A stretch of 49,508 bases of DNA. It comes from an uncultured bacterium. Its GTDB lineage: Bacteria; Bacteroidota; Bacteroidia; Bacteroidales; Bacteroidaceae. Position numbers and translations under genes: made by a program. The notes under the pieces were generated by a model. The model worked only from the letters and a program-made list of their open reading frames with translations. It ran no database searches and was not told the origin of the DNA. This document shows, in pieces, positions 1-9,138 of the stretch. Each line of letters begins with the position of its first letter. The first letter of the stretch is position 1. Where the stretch lies: assembly GCA_946188155.1 (NCBI GenBank), contig CAMHUC010000022.1, forward strand, positions 1 to 49,508, read 5' to 3'.

Positions 1-177
1 CTCATCCCCGCCCTCTTCATGACCACCGTCTGCAGCACCTACGTATTCATCTCCCCTCAGATGCTCCATCTGCCCGAGGTTGTAGGCTATCCGTTAGGCA
101 TCGCCTGCCTCGTAGTAGCCATCGTCTGGTTTACGGTGTGGTATAAGAGGCACTCGAATAGTATGCGCAATGAATAA
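1..177 (+). CDS. Carbon starvation protein CstA-like carrier, C-terminal end (partial)
   Basis: Only the last 58 codons lie in the window; the frame is open from base 1 to the TAA at 175-177. The peptide has a proline-containing helix start (LIPALFMTTVCSTYVF), a short loop with ISPQ, and a last hydrophobic helix (LGIACLVVAIVWFTVWY) followed by a basic tail. This is the usual ending of the CstA/peptide-transporter carbon starvation family, large inner membrane carriers for peptides or pyruvate. The family call rests on a short C-terminal match by eye. Its stop codon overlaps the start of the next gene by 8 bases, so the two are probably translated from one message. Confidence 0.6.
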   Translation, partial: LIPALFMTTVCSTYVFISPQMLHLPEVVGYPLGIACLVVAIVWFTVWYKRHSNSMRNE

Positions 178-1240
178 TATCAGTAAAACGAGAATAGAAG
201 AGCTGGACTATGTCAAGGGTCTGGCCATCTTCCTGGTCATCATGGGCCATGCCGCCTCTAATTTGGCTACGCCGATGTGGAGGCTCGTCATCTATTCGTT
301 CCACATGCCAGTATTCTTCCTGGTGTCTGGAATGGTGATGAGTCCGCCAGAGGTGAAAGAGCGGGGCTCTCTGAGGACATTCCTTGTCAAGAATTTCAAG
401 GCACTGCTCGTGCCGTATATCATCTGGGCAGCGATCTATTCGTGGTTCTCCTTCAAGAACCTCGCCCTCATGCTCTATGGGACGTTCGAGATACTCACCG
501 AAACCCATTCGCTCACTTCGCTGTGGTACCTGCCCGTGTTGTTCCTCGGCCGCCTGTGGGCGGAGATGTTATTCAGGGCACTGCAGCCGGTAACGAAGTA
601 CAAGCGGGTATGGATAGCCGTGGCAGCCGCGGTATTCTTTGCCGTCGGACTGATGCTCCCGCATCCGCATCCTACCTCAGGGACAGGCTTCATCGGCTAT
701 CCCTTAGGGTTTGACTTGTCGCTGATGGCAGCAGCCTATATCCTTGTGGGCTGTCTGCTGCTGCCAGTCGTAAAACGCCTGAGGGAGGCCAGGCTCTCGA
801 TGATCACGCTCGGCCTCATCCTCTCGCTTGGGCTGCTGACCTGTGGCATACTGCTGAAAGGCGACTCGATGGTGCTCGACTCCATGGCCTTCAAGGGGCA
901 CAACACGCTCCCGACTTTCTTGCTCAATGCTTTCAGCGGCAGTGCCGCCGTCCTGATGCTTGCCATCATCCTGTACAGGACCTCGGTTTGGCACAACCCC
1001 GTGCTCAACAAGCGCACGCTGCTGTTTATCGGGCAGAACACCATCGGCATCTATCTCCTGCACAAGAATTTCTTGCAGGAGGTGGTGATAGGCAGTTTCA
1101 GTAGCATGGGATGGACGGAGCCCCAGGCCCTGGTGGCATTCGTCTCGGCCATCATCACGCTGACGTTTGCATACTTCGGTGTCAAGGTGATCAATCGCTA
1201 CATACCGCAGTTGATAGGAAGGTTTCCGCAAAACTGTTAA
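170..1240 (+). CDS. Membrane acyltransferase family 3 (fucose 4-O-acetylase-like)
   Basis: 356 residues, an integral membrane O-acyltransferase (Acyltransferase_3 family). It opens with a soluble stretch and the family signature RIEELDYVKGLAIFLVIMGH, in which the histidine at about residue 27 is the expected catalytic residue. About ten hydrophobic segments follow, with short loops and a C-terminal basic tail. Such enzymes move acyl groups, usually acetyl from acetyl-CoA, onto surface sugars or small molecules across the inner membrane. The exact acceptor cannot be read from the sequence. It overlaps the preceding CstA-like stop by 8 bases, and the next gene starts 24 bases downstream, suggesting one transcription unit. 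Confidence 0.85.
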   Translation: MNNISKTRIEELDYVKGLAIFLVIMGHAASNLATPMWRLVIYSFHMPVFFLVSGMVMSPPEVKERGSLRTFLVKNFKALLVPYIIWAAIYSWFSFKNLALMLYGTFEILTETHSLTSLWYLPVLFLGRLWAEMLFRALQPVTKYKRVWIAVAAAVFFAVGLMLPHPHPTSGTGFIGYPLGFDLSLMAAAYILVGCLLLPVVKRLREARLSMITLGLILSLGLLTCGILLKGDSMVLDSMAFKGHNTLPTFLLNAFSGSAAVLMLAIILYRTSVWHNPVLNKRTLLFIGQNTIGIYLLHKNFLQEVVIGSFSSMGWTEPQALVAFVSAIITLTFAYFGVKVINRYIPQLIGRFPQNC

Positions 1241-1264
1241 GTAACCGTTAAATAATAAGTTACT

Positions 1265-2317
1265 ATGAGGGGTGGATATTTCAAGTTTTTATTATCATTT
1301 CTAATCGCCTGCGGTGCAGGTGTACAGGTATCGTGTACGAACGAAGATAACCCAGCGGGACAGCAGGGTACCTATTCGGGCGTGCCGCTCATCATATTCG
1401 ACACAGACATCGGCTCGTCGACCGACGACCTCTTCGCCTTGGAGATGCTCTACCGCTATGAGCAGCAGGGCGCCTGCAAACTGCTGGGGGTGGTAGTGGA
1501 CCGCGAGGGTGAGGACTGTGCCGCCGTGGCTGATGTGATGAATAACTACTTCGGTCATGCCAGCACGCCCATAGGACTTGTGAGGAAAGGTATCCCTGCT
1601 CCGGCAGTATGGATTGACTACAAATCATTGCCGACCTACACAAATGACGACGGTGGACTGATGTTCCGCCGCTCCGTCGATGATTACTCGGCACTACCCG
1701 ACGGGTGGCAGTTGTACCGTCGCCTGCTTTCCCGGCAGCCCGACCACTCTGTGAGCATCTGTACCTCCGGCTTCGTCACGGCACTGGCTCAGCTGCTGAT
1801 GTCGGAGCCCGATGATTACTCGCCGTTGAGCGGTGTGGAGCTGGTTCGCCAAAAGGTGAAGTGCATCTACATGCAGGGCGGCGTGTTCGGCGATGCCGTG
1901 GAGCCCGACTTCAATTTCGGACAGGGCATCACGTTTGCACAGGATTTCTTCCGCCTCTGGCCGCAGGACGTGGACATGGTATTCTCGCCCGGCGAGGTGG
2001 GTGACCCCATTGAATATACCCCCGAGCAGGTCGTCAGCGATATCTCGTGGACTGACATACACCCCATCAAGCAGGTCTATATGACGTGCGACTGCAATAC
2101 AGGCCAGAAGATGTGGGACACACTGCCCGTTATTCAGGCCGTGGAGGGTGACAGCGTGTTCTCGCTCTCCGCCCGGGGCACTGTCAGCATCACCTGGAGC
2201 GCGGAGACCTTCTTCACGCCCTCGCCCACGGGCAACTGCCGCTACCAACTGCCCGGCACCGCTGAGTGGGTGGCGCAGATATTGGAGAAGATACGCCGCG
2301 CGAACAGACAGAGATGA
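1265..2317 (+). CDS. Nucleoside hydrolase-like lipoprotein
   Basis: 350 residues. The N-terminus is a lipoprotein signal (hydrophobic FLLSFLIACGAG, lipobox ending VQVSC with Cys at about 24) followed by TNEDNPAG, the same acidic tail found on two other lipoproteins here. The mature part begins LIIFDTDIGSSTDDLFAL, the DTDxGxxxDD calcium-binding signature of inosine-uridine-preferring nucleoside hydrolases, whose aspartates hold the catalytic calcium and ribose. Later landmarks such as MQGGVFG and the asparagine in DFNFGQG fit the fold, which cleaves N-ribosidic bonds. Being lipid-anchored and probably exported, it may salvage nucleosides outside the cytoplasm; this is inference. The C-terminal half is divergent, so a non-nucleoside substrate is possible. 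Confidence 0.75.
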   Translation: MRGGYFKFLLSFLIACGAGVQVSCTNEDNPAGQQGTYSGVPLIIFDTDIGSSTDDLFALEMLYRYEQQGACKLLGVVVDREGEDCAAVADVMNNYFGHASTPIGLVRKGIPAPAVWIDYKSLPTYTNDDGGLMFRRSVDDYSALPDGWQLYRRLLSRQPDHSVSICTSGFVTALAQLLMSEPDDYSPLSGVELVRQKVKCIYMQGGVFGDAVEPDFNFGQGITFAQDFFRLWPQDVDMVFSPGEVGDPIEYTPEQVVSDISWTDIHPIKQVYMTCDCNTGQKMWDTLPVIQAVEGDSVFSLSARGTVSITWSAETFFTPSPTGNCRYQLPGTAEWVAQILEKIRRANRQR

Positions 2318-2343
2318 CATACTAAAATCATACAAAAATCAAA

Positions 2344-3171
2344 ATGAAAAAGAAAACTATGAAATGGATGCTCACCGCCATCCTCTGTATCTGCGGTGTA
2401 AGTGTATTCACAGCGTGTACGCCAGACAATAACGACAACCCGGCAGGCGACGGCGACCTGACCGAGAAGGTCGTGGGCAAGTGGATTCATGCCGACACCG
2501 ACGGGGAGGCGGTCACGACTGACATGAAGTCGGTCTATACCTTCACGAAGGATGGCGGCTCCGCGCTGAAGGGCTTCTACAGCATGTCGATGACGGAGAG
2601 CGGCGTGTGGTCCTACAGGCAGGAGACCGACCTGACCATCAGCGGCAACGCCATCACGATGACATCGCGCCTGGCCGACGGACAGCAGTCGGTGGTAGAA
2701 CTGACCGCCGTCACCGTCAGCGGCGACGACCTGCGCTTCACCGCCAAGACCACGCTCTCGAAGGACGGACAGGTGACAGCCACCTACGGCCCGCGCCAGG
2801 AGCACTTCACCCGTGCCGAGGCCGACTACACCGAGGCCGTCGTGGGCCTCTGGGAGATCACCTTCACCAGCGACAATCCCGAGTACGAATCTTCTGAGCC
2901 TTACCGCGAACTGTACCGCAGCGACGGCACCGCCAGTTTCTACGACCTCATCGACGGCCAGTGGGTGGAGGAGGAGACGACCTACAACGAATACTTCTCC
3001 GACGGCCCCCTGTTCTGCTTCCGCTGGCAGAAGACCGACGCTGGGATAGACCGTCGCGAGAACTGGGAAGTTGTCTCCTGCACGGGCGACGAGATGGTCA
3101 ATAAGGCCTTCCACCGACGCGCCGACGGCTCCACTTACACCATCACCGCGCACTTGAAGAAAGTGGAATAA
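2344..3171 (+). CDS. Lipoprotein with two lipocalin-like repeats
   Basis: 275 residues, no named function. [18 protein letters not shown] with lipobox FTAC gives Cys at about 27, followed by the acidic tail [10 protein letters not shown] that resembles a Bacteroidetes lipoprotein export signal. The mature protein looks like two tandem beta-rich halves, each opening with a V-x-G-x-W strand: EKVVGKW at about residue 40 and EAVVGLWE at about residue 165. That opening and the alternating hydrophobic strands are typical of the lipocalin-like domains common in Bacteroidales lipoproteins. It lies 26 bases after the nucleoside-hydrolase-like gene and 25 before the ABC transporter. A ligand-binding surface role is plausible but unsupported. 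Confidence 0.7.
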   Translation: MKKKTMKWMLTAILCICGVSVFTACTPDNNDNPAGDGDLTEKVVGKWIHADTDGEAVTTDMKSVYTFTKDGGSALKGFYSMSMTESGVWSYRQETDLTISGNAITMTSRLADGQQSVVELTAVTVSGDDLRFTAKTTLSKDGQVTATYGPRQEHFTRAEADYTEAVVGLWEITFTSDNPEYESSEPYRELYRSDGTASFYDLIDGQWVEEETTYNEYFSDGPLFCFRWQKTDAGIDRRENWEVVSCTGDEMVNKAFHRRADGSTYTITAHLKKVE

Positions 3172-3196
3172 CAAAATAAAAAAGTTGAGAAACGTT

Positions 3197-5950
3197 ATGG
3201 ACATGTTTAGCGATGTGGCTGAGAGTTTCAGCAACAACCTGATAGTGGAGGACCGCTACAGGATGATCCTCGACGGTCTGCAGGTGACGCTGCTTATCAC
3301 ATTATGTGCCGCCGTGCTGGGTACGCTCTTAGGCGGGCTGGTGTGCTGGATGCGCATGAGCCGCTGGAAGTGGCTGCAGCAAGTGGCACGGGTGTATATC
3401 GACCTGATGCGGGGCACGCCGGTGCTGGTGCTGCTCATGCTGATGTACTATGTGGTGATGGCGCCGCTGGATGCTACGGGCATCGTGGTGGCCATCGTCA
3501 CCTTCGCCATGAATACTGCGGCATACATCAGCGAGATGCTGCGGACCACCATCCAGGGCATCGACCGCGGACAGACGGAGGCAGGACTGGCCTTGGGCTT
3601 CACCCCGAGACAGACGTTCCTGAAGATTGTGCTGCCACAGGTGGTCCGTGCGGTGATGCCCGTCTATCAGGGCGAGATTATCAGTCTGCTGAAGGGCACG
3701 AGCATCGTGGGCTACATTGCCGTGGCCGACATGACGCGAGCCTCCGACCTGATACGCTCGCGCACGTTCGACGCCTTCTTCCCCCTCATCGTGACGGCCG
3801 TCATCTACTTCGTCGTGGCATGGCTCATCGGGCTGCTGCTCCAGTCGTTAGTAGGACGGCAGCGCGTGAAGGCTGCCGTAGCGGGCGTGGCGCTGCTGAT
3901 AGCAGGAGCACTGTGCTACGTGCCGACGCTCATGGGAGGCGGTTCCTCTTCAGCCAAGACAACCGCCGTCACCGATGTCCCGCTGCCGTTCAAGGCCCTG
4001 TCGGGCAAGCGCGTGGCCGTCATCATCGGCAGCATCCAGGACATCGCCGTCACCAGCATGGCACCCGATGCCGACATCCAGCGCATGAGTACTATGACCG
4101 ACCTGCTGGCTGCCCTGGAGAGCGGCAAGGTAGACGTGGCGGGCAGTGAGAGCCTGTCGCTGGATTTCAACAGGGAAATAGCCGATAAGGTGGACTCGGT
4201 GGGCGCCGGACTGGAGTCCATCCCCGTGGCTGCCATCTTCAAGCAGGGCAACACCGCCCTGCAGCAGGACTTCAACCAGTTCCTGGCCGACATACGCCGC
4301 GACGGCACCTACCAGAAGATCTACGACCGCTGGCAGCAGTCCGACGACCCCTCGGCCCTGGCCGTCCCCGAGCAGCGCGGCACGGGGCGCACCCTGCGCG
4401 TGGCCACCTATCCGGCCATGCCGCCGTTCAACTTCATCAATTCTGGTAAGATGTCGGGGCTGGAACCGGCCCTTCTGACGGAGTGGGCCAACCGGCGCAA
4501 CTGGCGGCTGGAATTTCTCGTGATGGACTTCGCCGCACAGATTCCTGCCGTGCAGACGGGCAAGGCCGACATGGCCATGGGCGCCATCAGCGTCACCGAG
4601 GAGCGACAGAAGCAGGTGCTCTTCTCCGACGGCTATGTAGAGTCGCACATCGTACTCATCACACGAAAAGGGGAAGCGGGGATACTCACCAGTCCAACGC
4701 AGCAGCCTTCCGACAAGTCGGATGACGGAGCCCTGTGGCCGTGGGCCGCTGTCCTCCTTATTATGATAGGTGGCGGCACGTGGCTCTTCCTCCGCCGTAA
4801 GCGTCGCTCCCCGACGGCGGTAGCAGATTCTTGCGTCCCTTCGGTAGCAAGCGAGCAGAGCTCGAGCGCTTCACTCTTCACTCTTCACTCTTCACTTCTC
4901 CGCATTTCCCACCTTCGAAAGAACTACGGCTCGCTCGAAGTGTTGCGCGACATCACCGTCGACATCCATCGCGGCGAAGTCATCTCCATCATCGGGCCTT
5001 CGGGCACAGGCAAAAGCACCCTGCTGCGCTGTCTGAACCTGCTGGAGCAACCCACCGGCGGCAGTATCGTCGTCGATGGGGAGGACATTCTCGCCAAAGG
5101 CTATCCAGTCAACAGGCTGCGGCAGAAGATGGGCATGGTGTTCCAGTCGTTCAACCTCTTCGAGCATAAGACGGTGCTGGAGAACGTCATCTTCGCGCCC
5201 TGCCAGTTGCGTCGTATGCCAGAGGAAGAGGCACGCAGGGAGGGACTGGCATTGCTGCGCAAGGTGGGACTGGCCGAGAAGGCCGACGTCTATCCGTCGA
5301 GCCTCTCCGGCGGTCAGAAGCAGCGTGTGGCCATCGCCCGCGCACTGGCCATGAAGCCCGACGTCATCCTCTTCGACGAGCCTACGTCGGCTCTCGACCC
5401 GACGATGGTGGGCGAGGTGCTCAGCGTTATCCGTCAGTTGGCCAAGGAGGGCATGACGATGCTCATCGTCACCCACGAGATGAAGTTTGCCCACGATGTA
5501 AGCACCCGTATATTCTTCATGTACGACGGCTATATCCATGAGGACGGCACGCCCCGACAGATCTTCGAGTCGCCCGTCCACAGTGCCACCAAGGCCTTCA
5601 TACAGCGCATCCGCAAGGAGGTGTTCGAGATCGGCGGCCCCGACTTCGACTTCCTCGGCATGCACTCGGCCGTCAGCGCCTTCTGCCACAAGTACGGCAT
5701 CCCTGAGAAGGAAGAGAAGGCCCAGCAGCTGATCGGCAAGATGCTCGACGGCGCGATGGCACCCTACCGCCCCATCACCGTGCGAATCACGCACAGCGAG
5801 CAGTCGCTCGTCACGGCCCTCGACTTCATGGTGGAAAAGATGACCGCTACGCCGCTGAACGATGCCCATCGCAGCGAACTCTCCGGGCAGTGCCGCCAGG
5901 TGATAGAGGAAGAGACCAAGCGCGGCTTCCGTGTGAAACTAATCATATAA
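3197..5950 (+). CDS. Single-polypeptide polar amino acid ABC transporter (permease + permuted binding domain + ATPase)
   Basis: 917 residues from the ATG at 3197 (a TTG at 3185 is also in frame). Residues 1-230 are a His/Glu/Gln-type permease with the EAA-like loop [16 protein letters not shown]. Residues 230-255 form a further membrane segment. Residues 261-390 match the second half of an SBP_bac_3 domain (SGKRVAV ... [11 protein letters not shown]) and residues 396-495 match its first half ([15 protein letters not shown] ... [24 protein letters not shown]), so the order is swapped. A membrane helix at 512-533 returns to the cytoplasm. A low-complexity linker ([10 protein letters not shown]) precedes the ATPase: Walker [10 protein letters not shown] at about 601, LSGGQ at about 704, FDEPTSALD at about 727. 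Residues about 810-917 are an extra domain I cannot name. The topology is coherent for an importer of polar amino acids. Confidence 0.85.
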   Translation: MDMFSDVAESFSNNLIVEDRYRMILDGLQVTLLITLCAAVLGTLLGGLVCWMRMSRWKWLQQVARVYIDLMRGTPVLVLLMLMYYVVMAPLDATGIVVAIVTFAMNTAAYISEMLRTTIQGIDRGQTEAGLALGFTPRQTFLKIVLPQVVRAVMPVYQGEIISLLKGTSIVGYIAVADMTRASDLIRSRTFDAFFPLIVTAVIYFVVAWLIGLLLQSLVGRQRVKAAVAGVALLIAGALCYVPTLMGGGSSSAKTTAVTDVPLPFKALSGKRVAVIIGSIQDIAVTSMAPDADIQRMSTMTDLLAALESGKVDVAGSESLSLDFNREIADKVDSVGAGLESIPVAAIFKQGNTALQQDFNQFLADIRRDGTYQKIYDRWQQSDDPSALAVPEQRGTGRTLRVATYPAMPPFNFINSGKMSGLEPALLTEWANRRNWRLEFLVMDFAAQIPAVQTGKADMAMGAISVTEERQKQVLFSDGYVESHIVLITRKGEAGILTSPTQQPSDKSDDGALWPWAAVLLIMIGGGTWLFLRRKRRSPTAVADSCVPSVASEQSSSASLFTLHSSLLRISHLRKNYGSLEVLRDITVDIHRGEVISIIGPSGTGKSTLLRCLNLLEQPTGGSIVVDGEDILAKGYPVNRLRQKMGMVFQSFNLFEHKTVLENVIFAPCQLRRMPEEEARREGLALLRKVGLAEKADVYPSSLSGGQKQRVAIARALAMKPDVILFDEPTSALDPTMVGEVLSVIRQLAKEGMTMLIVTHEMKFAHDVSTRIFFMYDGYIHEDGTPRQIFESPVHSATKAFIQRIRKEVFEIGGPDFDFLGMHSAVSAFCHKYGIPEKEEKAQQLIGKMLDGAMAPYRPITVRITHSEQSLVTALDFMVEKMTATPLNDAHRSELSGQCRQVIEEETKRGFRVKLII
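4832..4899 (+). repeat. GAAGAGTGAA-type simple repeat inside the ABC transporter gene
   Basis: Bases 4871-4899 are tandem TCACTCT units, the complement of the AGTGAAGAG units seen at 5951-5980 and 23967-23998. Upstream lie two copies of GGTAGCA (near 4821 and 4851), the complement of the TGCTACC that follows the other two copies. The element is translated in frame as the linker between the membrane anchor and the ATPase. Confidence 0.7.
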
Positions 5951-5993
5951 AAAGTGAAGAATGAAGAGTGAAAAGTGAATAATTTGCTACCGC
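5951..5993 (+). repeat. GAAGAGTGAA simple repeat with TTTGCTACCGC tail
   Basis: Directly after the transporter stop codon, AAGTGAAGAATGAAGAGTG and further AAAGTGAA units (5951-5980) lead into AATTTGCTACCGC (5981-5993). The same unit plus tail recurs at 23967-24010 and, on the other strand, inside the transporter gene. The remaining bases to 6066 are AT-rich and contain repeated TAAAT/TCGTA words but no gene. Confidence 0.7.
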
Positions 5994-6066
5994 ACTCCGA
6001 AATCGCTAAATAATAAAATCGTAGATAAATCGTAAATAGTAAATCATTAAATTGTAAATTAAAGAA

Positions 6067-6708
6067 ATGAACAAGAACGAGAAATTTGTCATCACGATCA
6101 ATCGTGAGTTAGGCAGCGGCGGCCGCACCGTGGGTCGCCTGCTGGCAGAGAAACTGGGCGTACCCTTCTACGACAAGGCCGTCATCAAGGCCCTGCAGGA
6201 GAAGTATCACATCAACCCCGAGGAGATAGAGCGGCTGAAAGGCCGCAAGCACGGATGGTGGGCCGACGTGGAGCGCATCCTGAAGATCGACTCAGGCATG
6301 AGCATGGACTACTACATGCCGAAGAAGGGCGACGCACCCGACCTGCTGACCACCGACGAGATGTTCAAGACCGAGACGCTCATCCTGCAGGACCTCGCCG
6401 TCGGAGAGTCGTGCGTGGTGGCCGGCCGCAGCGGCTTCCACGTGTTCCGCCTGCATCCCAACCACCTGAGCGTCCTCATCCAAGCCTCGATGGAGCACCG
6501 CATGGAGCGCGTGGCCCGCAAGCAGGGCATCACGCCTGAGGAGGCCCGCAAGATCATCGACCAGGTGGACAAGATGCGCGAGAACTACGTGAAGAAGTAC
6601 ACCGGCACCTCGCGCTACGACACCCGCAACTACCAACTCGTCATCGCAGCCGACGACAAGACGGAGGAGCAGATGGCCGACCTCATCATGCAGTACATTG
6701 AAGATTGA
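6067..6708 (+). CDS. Cytidylate kinase-like family protein
   Basis: 213 residues, cytoplasmic. The N-terminus VITINRELGSGGRTVGRLLA is the glycine-rich nucleotide-binding loop of the cytidylate-kinase-like family, a P-loop variant seen across Bacteroidetes and Firmicutes, followed by GVPFYDKAVIK. The segment ESCVVAGRSGFHVF and the arginine-rich helix EHRMERVARKQGITPEEARKII match the lid and CMP-kinase-like core. True Cmk enzymes phosphorylate CMP/dCMP; proteins of this branch are usually second copies of unproven substrate, so I give no gene symbol. It stands 116 bases after the transporter and 25 bases before the lipoprotein gene at 6734. Confidence 0.8.
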   Translation: MNKNEKFVITINRELGSGGRTVGRLLAEKLGVPFYDKAVIKALQEKYHINPEEIERLKGRKHGWWADVERILKIDSGMSMDYYMPKKGDAPDLLTTDEMFKTETLILQDLAVGESCVVAGRSGFHVFRLHPNHLSVLIQASMEHRMERVARKQGITPEEARKIIDQVDKMRENYVKKYTGTSRYDTRNYQLVIAADDKTEEQMADLIMQYIED

Positions 6709-6733
6709 TTATTGAAAATTGAATATTGAGAAA

Positions 6734-9058
6734 ATGAAAAAGATGATGAATTGGGTGCTCGCCGCCACCCTCTGTATCTGCGGCGCAATAGTGCTGACAT
6801 CGTGCAGCAGCAACGACGACAACCCCGCAGGCCCCGATGTCGGCACTCCGGCAATCGCCATGATTGGAAAAATCGGTCATGTGGACTACTTCAAGCAAAT
6901 AGAGTCAGCCTTCCGCAGTGCCTGTGAGGTCAACGGCGTGGAGGCTCTCTACTACACCACCGCGTCGGAGAACACCCACCAGGAACAGATTGCCATTGTG
7001 AACGAGCTGAAGCAACTCGGAAGTAAGCAGCTGAAAGGCATCATCTACGCGCCGAGCTACGGCCCCGCGGGCGAGAGTGCCGATGCCGAGGTGGCAGCCT
7101 TCGCCCGGCAGCGCGGCATCCCCGTGATCATCATCGACACGGAGCTGAAAGCCGGCAGTCCGCTGGCCGGCAGTCCGTATTTCGGAACAGACAACGCGGC
7201 CGCAGGCCGGGAGCTGGCCGGCAAGGTGGCGGCCGACAAGGTGGCTGCCTTCGTGCAGAGCAACAGCATAGCCCTGGAGCGCGCCGAGGCATTCAAGGCT
7301 GTGAAGCCAGCTACCACCATCTATCCCGTCGATGAAGCTGCCAAGAGCGCCGTTGAGGCCGTCATCGATGAGTACGATGACTTCGTATTCTTCAATGGCC
7401 ACATCCTCAGCAGCGTCCTCAACCTGCTCAAGGAGAAAGGCAAGAACGTGTACACCTTCGACGTGTACGGGGAGTTCCTCGACGAACTGATTGCAGGCAA
7501 CACCCACTTCAAGGGCATCATGGCGCAGAACACCTTCGGCATGGCCCGCAAGGCCGTCGAGGCAGTACTCTCGGGAGCCGCCCGGGGTGAGATGATTCCC
7601 ACGCCCTACATCACCAGCGGCAACCTCGGCGACGACAGCGTACTGCCCTTCCTGCAGTATTACGGCAAGAGCGTAGAGCCGCAAGCCGCCGCGCAGGTGG
7701 GCTCCTACGTGTGGGGCTCTACCATCTACGCCATGGGAGCCGACGGTGCCGCCCGTCTGGCCGAGGCCTACGAGAAGGCCGGCATCCAGCACGCCATCCT
7801 ACTCGTCAAGGGCGAGAACGGTACGGTGGGCTATCTCAACAACAACCTCTCCAAGGCTCCCCTGGCACGCACCGACCGCGACATACTGGCCGAGACCGTC
7901 AGCGCCATGCACGAGCGCGGCATCAAGGTGTATGCCTGGATCACCATCGGCGCCGATGCCAACTGGGCAACGACCCATCCGGAGCAGGCCTGCTACCACT
8001 TCCGCCGGGGCTACTCCGACGAGGTGGTCGATCTGTACCAGACAGACTATCAGGCCTACATGGCCAACATCATGAAGGAGATAGAGCAGAACTACGCCAT
8101 CGACGGCTTTGCCATCGACAGGATGCGCTACATGGGCATCTACTTTGGATGGAGCGACAGCGACTACCAGCGCCTGACGGCTCCGAAGGCCGAAGGCGGC
8201 TATGGCCTGACACTCGACGAATACAACGAACTCGTGAGGCTGACTGCACAGGAGTATGGCTATCCCACGGCGCCTGATGCCGGCGGGCGGCTGGTGTACA
8301 GCGCCGAGGCCGAGGCCCCTGCAGCTACAGCGGGCACGATGGAGGCAGCGCTGAAGAACGGCGTGACGGGCGTGGTGGCCTTCGCCAAGATGAGGGAGAA
8401 GGTGGTCGACGACTTCAGCGAGATGCTGGTAGGCCTGACACAGAAGCCCACCTACGTGGCCTCGATGCCTGAGTGTACATACACGCCACTTGCTGCAACG
8501 CTGGACTACGGCATGACCTATAATCAGGCCTATACCTACAGCGTGCAGTGCCCCATGCTCTACTCGGCCGAATATGGTAAGGACGCCGAATGGGTGGCCA
8601 GCAACATCAACTATCTGAAGGGCATGGGCTACTCGAAGGTGCTACCCAGTCTGCAGGCCTACCGCAGTGGCAGCACTGAGACACTGGCTGCCGACATCAG
8701 TGCCGCGCTGGCAGCAGGCTGTCCGGGCTACCTGCTCTTCCGTACCGGCACCTACGACATGGCCCGTTGCACGGCCACTGCCGCAGGCTCCCTCCTGCTC
8801 ACCTACGTCCGCGGCACCGACAGCGAGTGCGGCAACTTGACGGTCACCATCAGCGGCGTTACCCCCACCGGCGTCACCATGGGTGGCAAACTGGCCTCTA
8901 CGGCGTATCAGCTCCAGGGCCAGACCATCACCTTCAGTGGCGAGGCCTTAGAGAAACTGGGCGACTACGGCACCATCACCATCGAGACCGTCGGCAGCGG
9001 CAAGCCCTCTGTCAGCGTCGCCTCCGATGCTCGCATCGTATATAATGCACCAATTTGA
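6734..9058 (+). CDS. Lipoprotein fusing a periplasmic sugar-binding domain to a glycosidase-like barrel
   Basis: 774 residues from the ATG at 6734; an in-frame TTG at 6719 is less likely because the lipoprotein signal begins at 6734. MKKMMNWVLAATLCICG ends in lipobox LTSC and is followed by SSNDDNPAG. Residues about 35-300 read as a type I periplasmic binding protein of the ribose/galactose class (GKIGHVDYFKQIESAF, GIIYAPS, PVIIIDTE, FFNGH, KGIMAQNTFGMARKAVEAV). Residues about 315-660 look like a TIM-barrel putative glycosidase (GHL10/DUF4015-like: VWGSTIYAMGADG, IKVYAWITIGAD, IDGFAIDRMRYMG). About 100 beta-rich residues end the protein. A surface protein that both senses or captures and cleaves a glycan is a reasonable inference. 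Confidence 0.7.
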   Translation: MKKMMNWVLAATLCICGAIVLTSCSSNDDNPAGPDVGTPAIAMIGKIGHVDYFKQIESAFRSACEVNGVEALYYTTASENTHQEQIAIVNELKQLGSKQLKGIIYAPSYGPAGESADAEVAAFARQRGIPVIIIDTELKAGSPLAGSPYFGTDNAAAGRELAGKVAADKVAAFVQSNSIALERAEAFKAVKPATTIYPVDEAAKSAVEAVIDEYDDFVFFNGHILSSVLNLLKEKGKNVYTFDVYGEFLDELIAGNTHFKGIMAQNTFGMARKAVEAVLSGAARGEMIPTPYITSGNLGDDSVLPFLQYYGKSVEPQAAAQVGSYVWGSTIYAMGADGAARLAEAYEKAGIQHAILLVKGENGTVGYLNNNLSKAPLARTDRDILAETVSAMHERGIKVYAWITIGADANWATTHPEQACYHFRRGYSDEVVDLYQTDYQAYMANIMKEIEQNYAIDGFAIDRMRYMGIYFGWSDSDYQRLTAPKAEGGYGLTLDEYNELVRLTAQEYGYPTAPDAGGRLVYSAEAEAPAATAGTMEAALKNGVTGVVAFAKMREKVVDDFSEMLVGLTQKPTYVASMPECTYTPLAATLDYGMTYNQAYTYSVQCPMLYSAEYGKDAEWVASNINYLKGMGYSKVLPSLQAYRSGSTETLAADISAALAAGCPGYLLFRTGTYDMARCTATAAGSLLLTYVRGTDSECGNLTVTISGVTPTGVTMGGKLASTAYQLQGQTITFSGEALEKLGDYGTITIETVGSGKPSVSVASDARIVYNAPI

Positions 9059-9138
9059 TTCAAGAGGTAAGTGGTAAGAGGTAAGAGGCACTTGACCCGC
9101 ATGATATGCCTCCATACAATACCTTTACTATAAAAACA

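Noticed and set aside
2242..3237. 331-codon minus-strand frame over the lipocalin-like gene
   Set aside because: Same reason: shadow of a real gene, biased composition, no promoter or motif.
4892..5869. 325-codon minus-strand frame over the ATPase domain
   Set aside because: Shadow of a clear ABC ATPase with Walker A, signature and Walker B motifs on the other strand.
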